Assembly (NCBI GenBank): GCA_026692865.1
Contig: JAPLNI010000051.1
Coordinates: forward strand, 124,001 to 188,000
Reading direction: 5' to 3'
DNA: 64,000 bases
Origin: Planctomycetota bacterium
GTDB taxonomy: Bacteria; Planctomycetota; Planctomycetia; Pirellulales; Pirellulaceae
The translations under genes and the position numbers were made by a program. Below the pieces are notes generated by a model. That model searched no databases, was not told the origin of the DNA, and was given only the letters and a program-made list of their open reading frames with translations. The first letter of the stretch is position 1. Each line of letters opens with the position of its first letter. Below, piece after piece: positions 53,847 through 64,000 of the stretch.

Positions 53847-54173
53847 AAAAGCAGCTTCTTGTAGAGAGGGATTCGATTCACTCTTTAATGACGGTCGAAA
53901 TATTATAAGCAAAGCATGAGCTAAACGTTTATGAGTAATCGCAGATTTGAAATGGCGGATTTAAGCGAAGACGCATACTCCAAAGTCAACATGCCTGTTG
54001 CAAAGGAGGTTTTACTTGAGCAGTACACGCTAAACTCAGATAAATTCTGGCGAACTATTGCAGCATCAATACCCGTTAATAGCGTCATCGGATCAGACGT
54101 TTGACGGCAAAAGCCAACGGGACCCTCAACTGCGGCTAATACTTTTCCAAAAAGCCAATTCAAATACATCGCG
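53847..54173. other. Intergenic region with ambiguous small reading frames
   Basis: This 327-base stretch lies between the sulfatase start and the end of the VWA/GATase gene. On the plus strand a 57-residue frame (53931-54104) has a charged, protein-like composition (MSNRRFEMADLSEDAYSK start). On the minus strand an 82-residue frame (53921-54169) begins four bases after the VWA stop. They overlap, at most one can be real, and neither has a recognisable domain. Confidence 0.4.
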
Positions 54174-56972
54174 TTAAGCGAGTTTACTTAGTCTTCGTAG
54201 TAACCACTCTAACGACAACGAGGTCGCTATCAAAGCCATGAACCATCCCATCAGGCGTTGTTGAAAAGGGCGGTCTGGAGCACCGGGAAGATAGTTTACT
54301 TGTTCTCTTGTCGAGATCGATGCGAGAGTATCAACCGAATCACTGAGTGATGAACTGTATTGGCCACCCGTTTTCTTTGCGAGGTCCAGTAGTAGTCGAT
54401 CGTTCCGTTGAGGACGTTGAACTTCTCGCGTTGGAACACGGATCGCAACGGACTGAGTCAGGATTTGCCGATCGCTTAACGAGCCAATCGGAAGCTGGAC
54501 TTCATAAGTCCCTGTTTGCTTTGCAAGGAACTGGCCAACGTAAACTCCTAATTGACTTGCATCTTGCATGGGCATTAAATCGATTGGCGTCGACCGACCA
54601 CCTGGATCAATAATGCGGCCCGTGGTCTTGCTGAGAATTAGCGGTTGAAATTGGTTGTCTTTCAAGATTGCTCGCACGCCGATTTGTTCACCAACGAGTG
54701 CTTGCTGCTTATCAAGTAGCAACATCCCTCGATCCGAGTCACGCAGCAGTCGCCCTTGAGAAGCCCAACGCACAAGCTTCGTGTAATACGTATCAAAATA
54801 GTCGTCGCTCATTTGCCTTAACCGCCAAATCTCACCGCTCCCTTGAAAGACAACACGACCGCCGCCATAAAACTGGCAGGCAAGATAAACAGGTAGCTTG
54901 CTATCCATTGAAGTGGTAGGATCGGAAAAATAAGCCAGCGGCAAGGCTCCCGGCTTAGGATCATAGGTTGCAAAGAAACTGTAAACACCCGGAAAGTTAT
55001 TCCACACGGACTCGCTTTCCGAGGGATCCAAAGTGACTTGAAAAAAATCTATCGCAGCAGCGTTGGCTGTCAGTTTGAGTGGCCATAACGTTTCGCTTTC
55101 AAAACGTCCCATCGATATTAAACGAGAACCACGAGCGTTCAAAATCACAGGCGATAGATTACGCAGTATCTCGGCTCGTCGATCTCCATTTCCGCTGCTT
55201 CCGGTCCATCGCGGAGAGGCGACGGGACCAGCGATAATCACCAGACCACCTGCTTGATTTGAAACCCATTTTTCTAGATTTTCTACTTGCGCAACCGACA
55301 ATGCCATCCAGTCAGCGTCGAATGCAAGGACGCAATCATACTGAGACATCTCGGACGGAGTTTTCGGAAACTCGGTTAGCAGAAGATCCGACTCTTGGGA
55401 TATTCCAGGGCTACCTGTTTGCAAGTAAACGTGCGATTGAACTGTTTCGTCTCGGAACAACAAGTTGCGCACAAACTGATACTCTCGCGTTGGACCGCCT
55501 GCGATGACCAAGACAGTTGACTTCGGCTGAATCACGCGGACCTCTGTCTCCATTGCGTTATCTTGTGCATTGGCATCACTCGCCGGTGGTATGACTTTGA
55601 CGTCATAGACCCACACACCCAACTCACGAGGCTTCACGTCAAATGTCACCGGTTGAAGCGAGTCATCTGCAGCCAAGTTAAGCTTGACTTCTTCTTCGAT
55701 CGCAAACTGGTCTGATCCATTTGCGTTAGATGTTTTATCCGTCGAACTCCCGCCGGAACGCCTTCGAAGCTGTACAACACAGGGCTTTCCTCCCAGTCCA
55801 CTTGATTGGACCAACGCGGATACTCGGAAGCGATCTCCGGGGAAGACTCGCTTCGGAGCCTCGACATCGACCACACGAACATTGATTGGATCGTCCGGCG
55901 AACCCACACCCACGGCATAGATTGGAACCGTGTTCGCAGCCGCAACCGAAGCGATTGCAACAGGGTCTTGGCCTGCGTTGTTTTGCCCATCGGTGATCAA
56001 GACGATCCCCGCAAGTGCGGAGCCTTGTTGTTGATCGAGTATAGCTCCGATGGCGTCGCCGAACCGAGTCTCTGAACCCGACGCACGCAGGACCGTCGCC
56101 CAGTCGGTCTTCGATGGGTCCGTGTTGGCTGCAATGATACTAGCTGTAGTAATGTTGGCCGAACTGGAGGCTGAATTTGCTTCCTGGTTCAAAACGGTAT
56201 CTAGCGAAATCGATTCTGGAGGAATCTTAGCGGGCTCCGAAAGCGACCATAGGCTTTGCATCGGATAGTCAGCACCTCTAAGAGCAGCAGTACCAACCAG
56301 CGTGAGTCCAGACAGAAAAAGAACGACGCCCGCTAGCACAACATATGGCCAAACCGGCATTCGCGAGCCGGCGATTCTTGCAGCCATGGCGACTAACATT
56401 GCTATGATGGAAATGATTAAAAGTACGGAGCCAGCCCAAACGAAACGTGAGATCCAGGGCCACGGGCTATCTACACTGACGTTGGCTGCGAGGTCATTCG
56501 CGTCGGGACCCGACTTCAGTTTGGCAAACGAAGCTACTAATACTGGTCGCTGCGTCACGTCAAATCGATAGACCGAAACGTCATGTTGGCTTTGCAGTCG
56601 ATTCAGCAGTGGCGACTTCGAAAGGAATTCGGTAACGGCATCCATGCGATTACCTTCACCAAGGGAAGTCAGCGGAAGTGACATGCTTAGTGACGTATCG
56701 ACAAGCACTGCCAAACGCGAAGGCACAACCAACTTTTGTTCGCTTCGCTTTTGAAGATCAAAGAAGAACAGGAGTAGGCCGGTCAACGCGGTAAGTCGCA
56801 AAAGAAGCAACGCCCAACCAAGGCTCTTTGGTAGCTCACCCCAATCGCGACGATACCAATAGACGACATACGAGACAATCGCGCCGATTATTATTGCGAG
56901 AACAAGCCAATGCCACCACTGATCGAGTGCTTCGAATCGCATCCATTGATAGTAAACCCTTGTCTCGTTCAT
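54174..56972 (-). CDS. VWA domain membrane protein with GATase1-like domain
   Basis: The 932-residue protein has two N-terminal helices (about 20-40 and 52-71) and the MIDAS motif Asp92-TSLS, typical of von Willebrand A domains. The rest of the VWA domain, including ITDGQNN at about 325-331, comes more than 200 residues later; the intervening region contains two or three extra hydrophobic helices (about 174-232). A beta-sandwich and a GATase1-like domain (TVLVIAGGPTREYQ, about residues 500-620) follow, with a last helix near the C-terminus. It is the last gene of the MoxR operon and overlaps its neighbour by four bases. Confidence 0.78.
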   Translation of the reverse strand: MNETRVYYQWMRFEALDQWWHWLVLAIIIGAIVSYVVYWYRRDWGELPKSLGWALLLLRLTALTGLLLFFFDLQKRSEQKLVVPSRLAVLVDTSLSMSLPLTSLGEGNRMDAVTEFLSKSPLLNRLQSQHDVSVYRFDVTQRPVLVASFAKLKSGPDANDLAANVSVDSPWPWISRFVWAGSVLLIISIIAMLVAMAARIAGSRMPVWPYVVLAGVVLFLSGLTLVGTAALRGADYPMQSLWSLSEPAKIPPESISLDTVLNQEANSASSSANITTASIIAANTDPSKTDWATVLRASGSETRFGDAIGAILDQQQGSALAGIVLITDGQNNAGQDPVAIASVAAANTVPIYAVGVGSPDDPINVRVVDVEAPKRVFPGDRFRVSALVQSSGLGGKPCVVQLRRRSGGSSTDKTSNANGSDQFAIEEEVKLNLAADDSLQPVTFDVKPRELGVWVYDVKVIPPASDANAQDNAMETEVRVIQPKSTVLVIAGGPTREYQFVRNLLFRDETVQSHVYLQTGSPGISQESDLLLTEFPKTPSEMSQYDCVLAFDADWMALSVAQVENLEKWVSNQAGGLVIIAGPVASPRWTGSSGNGDRRAEILRNLSPVILNARGSRLISMGRFESETLWPLKLTANAAAIDFFQVTLDPSESESVWNNFPGVYSFFATYDPKPGALPLAYFSDPTTSMDSKLPVYLACQFYGGGRVVFQGSGEIWRLRQMSDDYFDTYYTKLVRWASQGRLLRDSDRGMLLLDKQQALVGEQIGVRAILKDNQFQPLILSKTTGRIIDPGGRSTPIDLMPMQDASQLGVYVGQFLAKQTGTYEVQLPIGSLSDRQILTQSVAIRVPTREVQRPQRNDRLLLDLAKKTGGQYSSSLSDSVDTLASISTREQVNYLPGAPDRPFQQRLMGWFMALIATSLSLEWLLRRLSKLA

Positions 56973-59461
56973 GCTGTGACCCTACGAGGCAAGTGGAAGC
57001 TGGCACTCCAAGCCAGGAACTGTTCGATCAAAAGCAATCCAATTAATAGAGCGAGTAAAAATCCTTGACGGTTTGTGAGGCCAGCAAGAGCAGAGCTCGA
57101 CAACACCGAATCTGCAACGCGATACTTCACAGGTAACCCCTGCAAGCCAAGTAGCAGATCAGCCGAGCTAATTTTTTTGAGTTCTCCCTCGATAGCAGGT
57201 GCGTTTCTCGCAAAGCTTTTGATAAAACGATTCCCTTGTAAACTTGTCGCCCAAAACTCAGTCACACCAGTCGACAAAGCCGCGCGAACTTGTTCATCGG
57301 TAAACCCTGGAGAATTGGGGTCGACCTGCGCGAGTAAATTCGGTTCTTTCGAAGGCTTCGCAATTAATCCAATCGATGAGCGTATAAATGATTTACCCGA
57401 ACCGCCCAAGATCGCTTCAATCTCCGGCAGATAATCACGGCTCGAAAAATCCCAAGCCACTGGAATCCCGACCCGCTGATGAAAATCAGTGATTCGAAAC
57501 GACGCGAGATAGCCTGTCATTTTCAGTATGGCAACAACAAATGTTGGGTCTTGAGGCCAGTTAGTCCAGTCTGGATCCAGCGGTATCGATGTCAAGACAA
57601 CGTGGCCTTTTCCAAGGCCATGGTCGACTATCAATGGGCTCCCGTCGCGAAGACTTGCGACGACTTGAGGAGCAGATCGAAAAAGTTTGGGATCCGTATC
57701 CGCTTCGGCCACCAAAGCTAGAACGTTCGGAGGTTGAGTTGATGCGTCTTGGCTCTTGAGGGCTTTGTCGGCGTCTGCTGCTTTCGATTTCGTGTCGAGT
57801 CGCACGTACTTGGAGACGCGGACAAACTGAAGCGGTGAATTACTTGACCCTAATAATGGAGCGAAGATTGGATGTGGTTGCGGTAGGATGTCTGGTGTTG
57901 CCGAATCTAGATCCTGGCGCGAAAGTTCAACGATCGAAGTGGCCGGCATGGGGCTTAAACCTTGCCCATCGCGATACCATTCACGATTCCATTTCGGCAG
58001 TTCTGCCTCCGTGAGATTTCCACCTAAAAAAATCGCCAATCCACCGCCATCGCGAACGTAGCTTTCTAAATTAGCCAACGCGCGTGGATCAAGTGAAGTC
58101 GTCTTCATTAGAACGATACTGGCAAACTTTGAAAGGACCGACGCGTCGTTGTCTCGTAAGAATCCGGGGCCTTCGCTTCGAGTCTTCCAGCCTGTTCGCG
58201 TCATTCCGCCTGGATTGAGTGTTGCTTCCAAGAAGAAAGCGCCCATGCGTCGATCATCTCCATCGATGACTAGCAGTTCTTGTCCTTCCAGGATATCGAG
58301 CACTGCGGAAAACGAGTTGTCTTCCAGTAATGCGTCATCGTTGATGGTCGCTTGAACAACTTGAGAGCCACTCTTGCCGAACACCATTTGCGTTCTCGCA
58401 ACAGCCGTTTCACCTGGTGCAATAGTATCAATCACTAGCGGCGGAAGTGTCGATTCATTTCCCGAAGCGAAGCGATCAACGCGAGGTTGAGTTTGACTTG
58501 AATCAAACTCATATTGTTTGAGTGTGATATTCACGTTCTTAACAGCGGTTTGCCCATTGTTGCGAACTTCCACTCGCATCATCAGGGGAACACTCGCAGC
58601 AAGTATCTCTTCGTCAGGAACAAGCGATACTATCGACAGGTTTTCATGAGCTATTGCCGCGCAGTCAATCAGTTCGATGTTCACATTTTTCTGACCGATT
58701 GGTTCTAACGCCGATTTGATCTGTGCGTTTTGTCGCCAGTCTTTATCTCGAAAATCACCAACTAAATAGACAACAGCTTGTTCGCCAGTGGCTTGCGAAA
58801 TGAGTTCAGACACATTCTGGATAGCTTTGACAGGCGAGACGTCGAGTGCAAAGGGGCGTGTTGAATTCAAACGCTCCAAGATCGAATCAGGATTACTTGG
58901 AATAGTTCTCGCCAAAACATCAGCAGTCGCACTTGCATCGGCAAGGACGGGATCGCCTGTTGTACTCTTCGGTGTATCTTTCTGTGCGGCAATTGGTTCG
59001 CATCGCGAATAACGGAAAATAGTCGTTTGGTGAGAGCCGCTATCGTCGGCGACCGAGCGGAGAAGGTTTGATATGGCTCGCAAACCAGCTTGATAGGCAG
59101 CACCCGTTTGGATCTGCCCAGAGGTCGCTTGACCAGCAGTCATTTGATCTGCCATCGAAAGGCTATCATCGAGCAGAATGTAGTGGTGGGTAACCGATTG
59201 GCCAAACATGGACAGCCACTTCGATCCGCTTACCCATTGGGCCAGCAGCATCACTAAGACCGCCATCATCGCCATTCGTGAAAGCAGCAACAGGAACTGC
59301 TTTAGCCAAACCCATCGCTTATGCTTGCGATAGCTTTCCATCAAAAATTCCATCGCGGCCCAACGTTGCCGACGATGTCGCAACAGATTGATCAAATGGA
59401 TCAACAGCGGCACAAGTACCAGCAAGAAGCCCCAAGCGAGTGGTTGATAAACGAATTGCAT
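56969..59461 (-). CDS. BatA-like membrane protein with VWA domain
   Basis: The 830-residue protein has the aerotolerance-regulator (BatA) N-terminal domain: a first helix, then LLRHRRQRWAAMEFLMESYR and a second helix up to about 78. The VWA MIDAS motif Asp98-DSLS follows at 98-102, then a Rossmann-like DVSELISQA region, an adhesion-type (CARDB-like) beta domain near 285-400 (VRNNGQTAVKNVNITL) and a GATase1-like part (ELLVIDGDDRRMGAFF). A helix ends the protein. ATG 59461 lies two bases after the DUF58 stop; an in-frame ATG upstream at 59518 is inside that gene. Confidence 0.82.
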   Translation of the reverse strand: MQFVYQPLAWGFLLVLVPLLIHLINLLRHRRQRWAAMEFLMESYRKHKRWVWLKQFLLLLSRMAMMAVLVMLLAQWVSGSKWLSMFGQSVTHHYILLDDSLSMADQMTAGQATSGQIQTGAAYQAGLRAISNLLRSVADDSGSHQTTIFRYSRCEPIAAQKDTPKSTTGDPVLADASATADVLARTIPSNPDSILERLNSTRPFALDVSPVKAIQNVSELISQATGEQAVVYLVGDFRDKDWRQNAQIKSALEPIGQKNVNIELIDCAAIAHENLSIVSLVPDEEILAASVPLMMRVEVRNNGQTAVKNVNITLKQYEFDSSQTQPRVDRFASGNESTLPPLVIDTIAPGETAVARTQMVFGKSGSQVVQATINDDALLEDNSFSAVLDILEGQELLVIDGDDRRMGAFFLEATLNPGGMTRTGWKTRSEGPGFLRDNDASVLSKFASIVLMKTTSLDPRALANLESYVRDGGGLAIFLGGNLTEAELPKWNREWYRDGQGLSPMPATSIVELSRQDLDSATPDILPQPHPIFAPLLGSSNSPLQFVRVSKYVRLDTKSKAADADKALKSQDASTQPPNVLALVAEADTDPKLFRSAPQVVASLRDGSPLIVDHGLGKGHVVLTSIPLDPDWTNWPQDPTFVVAILKMTGYLASFRITDFHQRVGIPVAWDFSSRDYLPEIEAILGGSGKSFIRSSIGLIAKPSKEPNLLAQVDPNSPGFTDEQVRAALSTGVTEFWATSLQGNRFIKSFARNAPAIEGELKKISSADLLLGLQGLPVKYRVADSVLSSSALAGLTNRQGFLLALLIGLLLIEQFLAWSASFHLPRRVTA

Positions 59462-59462
59462 A

Positions 59463-60365
59463 CTAACGTTTCCGCATGTGTGCCATGCGAGCGGCCAAGA
59501 ACGCGGTAAGGGTTGCATCCAGTGGGCGACTGGTACGCGTCAAGTGATATTCCATTTGATTCGAAGCACATCCATGACGAATGCGATCGAGAAATTTCTG
59601 CAACGACTCAAGATAACCTTCTCGAAGCGATCTCGGATTGCAGGCAAGTGCATCAAGCGATTCCATTCCTTCAAATCGCGTTGGATCATTAAATGGGAAG
59701 TCCAATTCATCATCATCCATTACGTGAAAAACCAAACAATCGTGTCCCGACTGCCGTAACGCAGCAAGGCCTCGAAGAACCGAATCATCAGCACCAAGAA
59801 AATCGGTCATCAGTATGATCATCGATCTCTTGGGATAGGTGTCTTGGATTTCACGAAAGACTTTGGTGAGGTCCGTTTTTTCTGCGGGTTGTCGTTGCTC
59901 AAGCGATTGATAAATCGATTGCAAGTGCTTACGACCACTACGCCAAGGGAGTTTTATTCGAACCTTGGTATCAAAAATCGTGAGTCCAACAGCATCTTGC
60001 TGACGTATTGCCAAGTACGCCAAACTGGCGGCGATGGTTGCAGCATAATCGAATTTATTCAGTGGGCCACGGCCGTATTCCATGCTAGACGAAGCATCCA
60101 CCAGCAAAGTACAGCGAAGATTCGTATCTTCTTCGTATTGCTTGACGACCAATCGGTCTTGACGGCCCCAGACTTTCCAGTCGATGTGGCGCAGGTCGTC
60201 ACCTGGCACGTATTGGCGATGCTGAACGAATTCGACGGACTGACCAAAGTACGGGCTGCGATGCATACCGGATAAGAATCCGTCTACGATTCGCTGCGAC
60301 CGCAACTCCATCGGTGCAATCCGACGAATTGCTTCAGGATGCAAATATTTTCTGGAATCGGGCAT
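59463..60365 (-). CDS. DUF58 domain protein
   Basis: The 300-residue protein starts with the DUF58 lead ([38 protein letters not shown]) and the [22 protein letters not shown] segment, followed by a VWA-like MIDAS site [16 protein letters not shown]58 proteins are encoded next to MoxR ATPases throughout bacteria and are thought to act with them in protein maturation or complex assembly. ATG 60365 is preferred; it overlaps the end of moxR by 32 bases. The frame stays open to 60440. Confidence 0.88.
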   Translation of the reverse strand: MPDSRKYLHPEAIRRIAPMELRSQRIVDGFLSGMHRSPYFGQSVEFVQHRQYVPGDDLRHIDWKVWGRQDRLVVKQYEEDTNLRCTLLVDASSSMEYGRGPLNKFDYAATIAASLAYLAIRQQDAVGLTIFDTKVRIKLPWRSGRKHLQSIYQSLEQRQPAEKTDLTKVFREIQDTYPKRSMIILMTDFLGADDSVLRGLAALRQSGHDCLVFHVMDDDELDFPFNDPTRFEGMESLDALACNPRSLREGYLESLQKFLDRIRHGCASNQMEYHLTRTSRPLDATLTAFLAARMAHMRKR

Positions 60366-61380
60366 CGCGTAATAATTCGTCTTGTGCGGTAGGAGTATTT
60401 TCCAAGATGCGTTCGATGATGCTATCGGTGGTGATGCCATCGCTTTCGGCTGCGAAGGTCACGTTCATACGATGGCGAAGGACGGGCTTTGCCAAGTACT
60501 GGATGTCTTGCGGATCAACGTGAGATCGACCGAGCATTGCTGCACGAGCCTTTGCTCCAATGATCAAGAACTGAACAGCTCGAGGGCCAGCCCCCCAACC
60601 AACTTGTTCTTTGACAAAGTCCGGTACGCCGTCTTGTTTAACTCGCGTTTGACGAACGATCGCAAGAGCGTATCGGATAACATTTTCAGAAACTTCGATC
60701 GTTCGAACGAAGTTCTGTAGGTGAATGATTTCTTCACCACCGAGAACGCTTTCTACTTTGCTTCCACCAACGCCGGTTGTTCTTCGAGCGACTTCGAATT
60801 CTTCGTTAAAATTCGGATAGTCGACAAGCACCTTGAACATGAATCGATCTTGTTGAGCTTCAGGAAGGGGATAAGTTCCTTCCTGTTCAAGTGGGTTTTG
60901 AGTCGCAAGAACGAAGAACGGGTCTGAGAGCTCGTGACGATCGCGACCAACGGTAATTTGACGTTCTTGCATCGCTTCCAGAAGAGCTGCTTGAGTCTTT
61001 GGTGGAGTCCGATTTATCTCGTCGGCCAAAATCACGTTGGCGAATAGCGGCCCTTCCATGAATCGCCGTTCACGAGCACCTGTTGTTCGGTTTTCTTCTA
61101 TGATTTCCGTACCAGTGATATCCGCAGGCATTAAGTCAGGAGTGAATTGAATACGACTGAAGGATAGGTTCATCGTCTTGGCAAGGGAGCTGATCATCAG
61201 CGTTTTTGCTAAGCCTGGAACGCCTTCAAGCAAGCAATGTCCGCGACTGAAGATTCCTATCAGCAGTTGTTCGACGACTTCGGTTTGTCCGACGATAGCT
61301 TTAGAAATTTGTTCGAGGATTTGTGTGCGAGCGACCTGAAGCCGATCCAGGTCTTGATGCATCGTAGCTGGGGTGTTCAT
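60334..61380 (-). CDS. MoxR family AAA+ ATPase
   Basis: The 348-residue ATPase has the MoxR layout: [14 protein letters not shown], the Walker A GVPGLAKT, then [14 protein letters not shown], and Walker [25 protein letters not shown]. Sensor 1 ([19 protein letters not shown]) and sensor 2 regions follow. MoxR proteins act as chaperone-like ATPases for VWA-domain clients, and here the two VWA-protein genes and DUF58 lie directly downstream. Its start overlaps the stop of the preceding gene in ATGA form. Confidence 0.93.
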   Translation of the reverse strand: MNTPATMHQDLDRLQVARTQILEQISKAIVGQTEVVEQLLIGIFSRGHCLLEGVPGLAKTLMISSLAKTMNLSFSRIQFTPDLMPADITGTEIIEENRTTGARERRFMEGPLFANVILADEINRTPPKTQAALLEAMQERQITVGRDRHELSDPFFVLATQNPLEQEGTYPLPEAQQDRFMFKVLVDYPNFNEEFEVARRTTGVGGSKVESVLGGEEIIHLQNFVRTIEVSENVIRYALAIVRQTRVKQDGVPDFVKEQVGWGAGPRAVQFLIIGAKARAAMLGRSHVDPQDIQYLAKPVLRHRMNVTFAAESDGITTDSIIERILENTPTAQDELLRDARFQKIFAS

Positions 61381-64000
61381 TGATCCTCTTTTTGCTGGAA
61401 CAGTTGATCGTAATCTGCTGGACGTCCCAACGGGTCGTCGGGATTGTCTCCAGATTGTAGACGCTCGAGCAGCTTTGCGGGAACGCCTGACTGAATTGAC
61501 TTTTTATCAAATTTCCCGATTTCCCGAGTAGCATCCGTTTCAGATTCTTTCAGGGGATCTTTTTCTGGGTTTGTATCAGCCTTTTTCTGAACGTTCGCTT
61601 GAGCGTCAGGCTGATCGTCTGGTGTTTTATTTGACCACTTTATCAGAACTTCGGACCCCCGATACTGAAAGGTCACTTCGCCGTCTCCGAGACGTGAGAG
61701 ACATTGAAAGTCCGCTCCTCCTCGTGTAGAGAAAAGATAGTTGTCGTTGTACAAGAGAGCCCCCGTTCTGCTATCCAAAACTGCAACCGAGACTGTCTCG
61801 GTATTGATGAGACCGTTGGCTTTGAACTTCAAAGGGCGATTCAAGATAATCGCTGGTGTGTTACGAACCTGTGCTATCGGGAAACGAAAGTCGTAGACGA
61901 TAACAGGACTTTTCCAAAGAGGGTGGCCATCTTGAGGATCAATCGCAAGCATCGCTCCAGAGACTTTTCTAAATCGATCTGGTTCCTCGGTCTGGACGAC
62001 ATCGTTTCTCAATGAAGGAGATTCAGGAAGAATCAAAATGTGACCTCCAGTTCGTTCCAGCGTGATCGAGCGCATCGGGAACTTGTTCGGGACAGGATAG
62101 CTGGACTCTTTCCCCGATTTTAGATTCCAAAATAGAAGCGGTTGATTCGCTTGCCAGGCTACCATGCAGGCAGGGTTGGTTCCGGAAGCAGCGATTACTT
62201 CTGCGCGTATCTCGTTGTCTTTAGGGAACGACTTTTCTAAAACAACGTTTCCCGAAATGCCGTCGATCAGTTTGAAACGAATTGTACTGCTGGAAGCCTT
62301 TCCGTCTCTAACGCTTACTTTTTCTTCGCTTGCGGTAAGTAAGTTCTTACCAGCCGAAGTCCAAACTTCCCATTTCTCAGTCAAAGGGTGTCTCGATATC
62401 AGCTTTCCATCACGTGCGTCGATAAGCAGCCGTTCGGACTTTGTCGTATCCAGGACAATTAATGTGTGATCGTCTTGGCCAATAGTCAATTGCGAACCGA
62501 ATCCAGAGCGAACCCAACGACGTGTCCCAGTTCTCGGGTCTAGCGAAATGACGCTCCCGCTTTGCGAAACAATTACACCGTAATGATTTGCCGGCCCAAT
62601 CGCAAACCCTCTGCGGTTCTTAATTCGGTCTGAACCCCAAGGCATTCGTTCAGTAACAAGTTTTGAACCACCAAATCGATTGGGTTCTTCTGTTAGCTGA
62701 CTGGAAAAGCTTTCACGCCACAGAATGTAATCACCGTTCGAGCTAGCAACCTCATTGTTATTCATGGCTGCGCGAAGCGTGTCGATCGCGATGATTTCGG
62801 TCGGCAGTTCCAAGAGCAAGATGCTATCGATGATGTGAGCAATCGTTCCCGTGGGCCCAATTCCTCGCGGGATAATCTCGGCCTGAATTGTCAGTCGCTG
62901 CGATCCGGTCGGGCCAACCAGTTCAATAGCACCCTGTTGAAGATATACCATCCAACCCGCTAGCGCCGTTCCTGTTGCTTGCTTAACGGGACAAGTCGTA
63001 CTGCCAAGGATTGGTTGCAATGGTCTATCAGCGATTCGCGAATCGACCGTCACTTTACCATTTGGCCAGGCTGCTAATCCACCCGACAAACGTTTGAAAT
63101 CTGCGACCGTGGTTTCGCTTGGTGTTTCTTTTGCACGCCGATTAAGCATCAACGGATTCGGATTTGCTGCCTTGAATGGTTCAGTGCGAATCGAATCGAG
63201 CGATTCACCGAGACTACTTGAGATCGGAACGCTTGTAGTCCACCTTCCAACGGTGTTGTAGATAGCGAGTCGAAGTTTGTCCATTTTGCTTTGAAGAAGC
63301 TTTTGTTCCTCGGTCGATTCGCTCGAGTTTGCCGAGGAATCACGTTGCAATGACGCGGAAGCAACTTGAGCAGCCTCTCCCAGTAACTGCTCCGCGAGCA
63401 GTAGGTCACCGCCATCGAATACCTTTTTAGCAATCTCCAAACGAAGTGACGATGCAGCAGGCAGCCAACGAAACATATCACTTCGCGTTTCGGTATCGGC
63501 TGCGGCAATCGACTTGGATAACTGCTGGATTCGATCCGCAACGATTGAGATCATGCCTGCACGCGCATTGGTGTTGCTGGCTTCGTATAGCTGAGCCAGT
63601 TTAGCTGCGGTCCAAATATCGTTTTGAAGTGTCAGGTTGTTTTCCGGATCAATCGTGTCACTGAGAGAAGGCCCGGCAAAACGTTGTTGATACATGTCGT
63701 TTTGCAATTCAAGCAGTTTTCGAGTCACCTCAACCGATTCTCCGCGTTTGACAAGACCATCAATCACCGAAATCAGGTACAACGTTCGCTCGGGTCCAGC
63801 GTTGATAAGATCTTCGTATTCGAGCACACGCGACGAATGCTTATCGAAGTCTTCTTGAAGAGCACGCATCGCAATGTAGCGGAGCAGATGTTGAACTTCG
63901 GGGTCTTTACGATCCATGCGATAGGCTTTCTCCGCCGTATCGATTGCCGAGTCGATGTCGCCTTCCGCGAGATAAATTTTGCTTTTGCGTTGAAGGCCTG
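61377..64000 (-). CDS. TPR/PQQ-like repeat protein (N-terminus outside the window)
   Basis: The frame is open to the right edge of the window, so the protein is cut at its N-terminus; at least 874 residues are visible. The part next to the edge reads [20 protein letters not shown], a TPR-like repeat, and helical TPR-like segments continue for about 230 residues. The C-terminal 500 residues are a PQQ-type beta-propeller, with repeat ends such as [23 protein letters not shown] and [11 protein letters not shown]. The C-terminal tail is polar. ATG at 63915-63917 is internal. The gene overlaps moxR by four bases and probably encodes an assembly or scaffold protein of the same system. Confidence 0.78.
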   Translation of the reverse strand, partial: GLQRKSKIYLAEGDIDSAIDTAEKAYRMDRKDPEVQHLLRYIAMRALQEDFDKHSSRVLEYEDLINAGPERTLYLISVIDGLVKRGESVEVTRKLLELQNDMYQQRFAGPSLSDTIDPENNLTLQNDIWTAAKLAQLYEASNTNARAGMISIVADRIQQLSKSIAAADTETRSDMFRWLPAASSLRLEIAKKVFDGGDLLLAEQLLGEAAQVASASLQRDSSANSSESTEEQKLLQSKMDKLRLAIYNTVGRWTTSVPISSSLGESLDSIRTEPFKAANPNPLMLNRRAKETPSETTVADFKRLSGGLAAWPNGKVTVDSRIADRPLQPILGSTTCPVKQATGTALAGWMVYLQQGAIELVGPTGSQRLTIQAEIIPRGIGPTGTIAHIIDSILLLELPTEIIAIDTLRAAMNNNEVASSNGDYILWRESFSSQLTEEPNRFGGSKLVTERMPWGSDRIKNRRGFAIGPANHYGVIVSQSGSVISLDPRTGTRRWVRSGFGSQLTIGQDDHTLIVLDTTKSERLLIDARDGKLISRHPLTEKWEVWTSAGKNLLTASEEKVSVRDGKASSSTIRFKLIDGISGNVVLEKSFPKDNEIRAEVIAASGTNPACMVAWQANQPLLFWNLKSGKESSYPVPNKFPMRSITLERTGGHILILPESPSLRNDVVQTEEPDRFRKVSGAMLAIDPQDGHPLWKSPVIVYDFRFPIAQVRNTPAIILNRPLKFKANGLINTETVSVAVLDSRTGALLYNDNYLFSTRGGADFQCLSRLGDGEVTFQYRGSEVLIKWSNKTPDDQPDAQANVQKKADTNPEKDPLKESETDATREIGKFDKKSIQSGVPAKLLERLQSGDNPDDPLGRPADYDQLFQQKEDQ

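Noticed and set aside
53921-54169. 82-residue minus-strand gene after the VWA/GATase gene
   Set aside because: No domain, no ribosome site, and it overlaps a more protein-like plus-strand frame; left as ambiguous within the intergenic entry.

Overview
The window reads as a chromosome segment of a planctomycete, most likely Pirellulales. The markers are a Planctomycete-cytochrome-C/DUF1549/DUF1553 protein with its DUF1501 partner, two formylglycine sulfatases, a dockerin protein with an LEPR-like N-terminal motif, a MoxR/DUF58/VWA operon and a nuoA-N operon whose NuoK tail looks planctomycete-type. No rRNA, tRNA, CRISPR array, prophage or transposase gene was recognised. The placement is inferred from protein families only.

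Layout. 1-16 kb: housekeeping and metabolic genes on both strands. These are a lipid kinase, a glycosyltransferase-like protein with a GNAT gene, threonine aldolase, a small monooxygenase, a ketosynthase-fold protein lacking its catalytic triad, CinA, aldehyde dehydrogenase, methionine aminopeptidase, an alkaline-phosphatase-superfamily protein, and an ABC-2 permease overlapping an ABC-exporter-like protein whose ATPase motifs are all degenerate. 16-22.4 kb: a histone-like/DUF4912 protein, sucA and a PIG-L deacetylase. 22.7-37.4 kb: a 14-gene complex I operon in the order nuoA to nuoN. Its nuoK is split by an apparent frameshift plus a small deletion that removes the second transmembrane helix around the conserved glutamate. 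37.5-40.9 kb: a minus-strand cell-surface glycan cluster (GT2, methyltransferase, GT-C-like membrane protein). 41-43 kb: dockerin protein and upp. 43.5-53.8 kb: a secreted duplicated-module protein, the cytochrome/DUF1501 pair, and two overlapping sulfatase genes. 54-64 kb: a tightly packed minus-strand operon running TPR/PQQ protein, MoxR ATPase, DUF58, BatA-like VWA protein, then a second VWA/GATase-like membrane protein; its first gene runs off the right edge.

Intergenic DNA carries several small structured repeats. One is a 173-bp nested palindrome rich in GTACTC units, with a diverged inverted relative near the left edge. Two are copies of a paired-hairpin element with GTAG tetranucleotides and GTAA loops, which fits REP/BIME units. 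One is a composite palindrome bounded by near-perfect inverted repeats at 3.05-3.29 kb. One is a 90-bp inverted-repeat element after sucA. No REP-associated transposase lies in the window.

The most interesting leads are the broken nuoK inside an otherwise intact complex I operon, the two apparent pseudo-enzymes (ketosynthase fold and ABC fold) that keep long conserved reading frames, and the structured repeat families.
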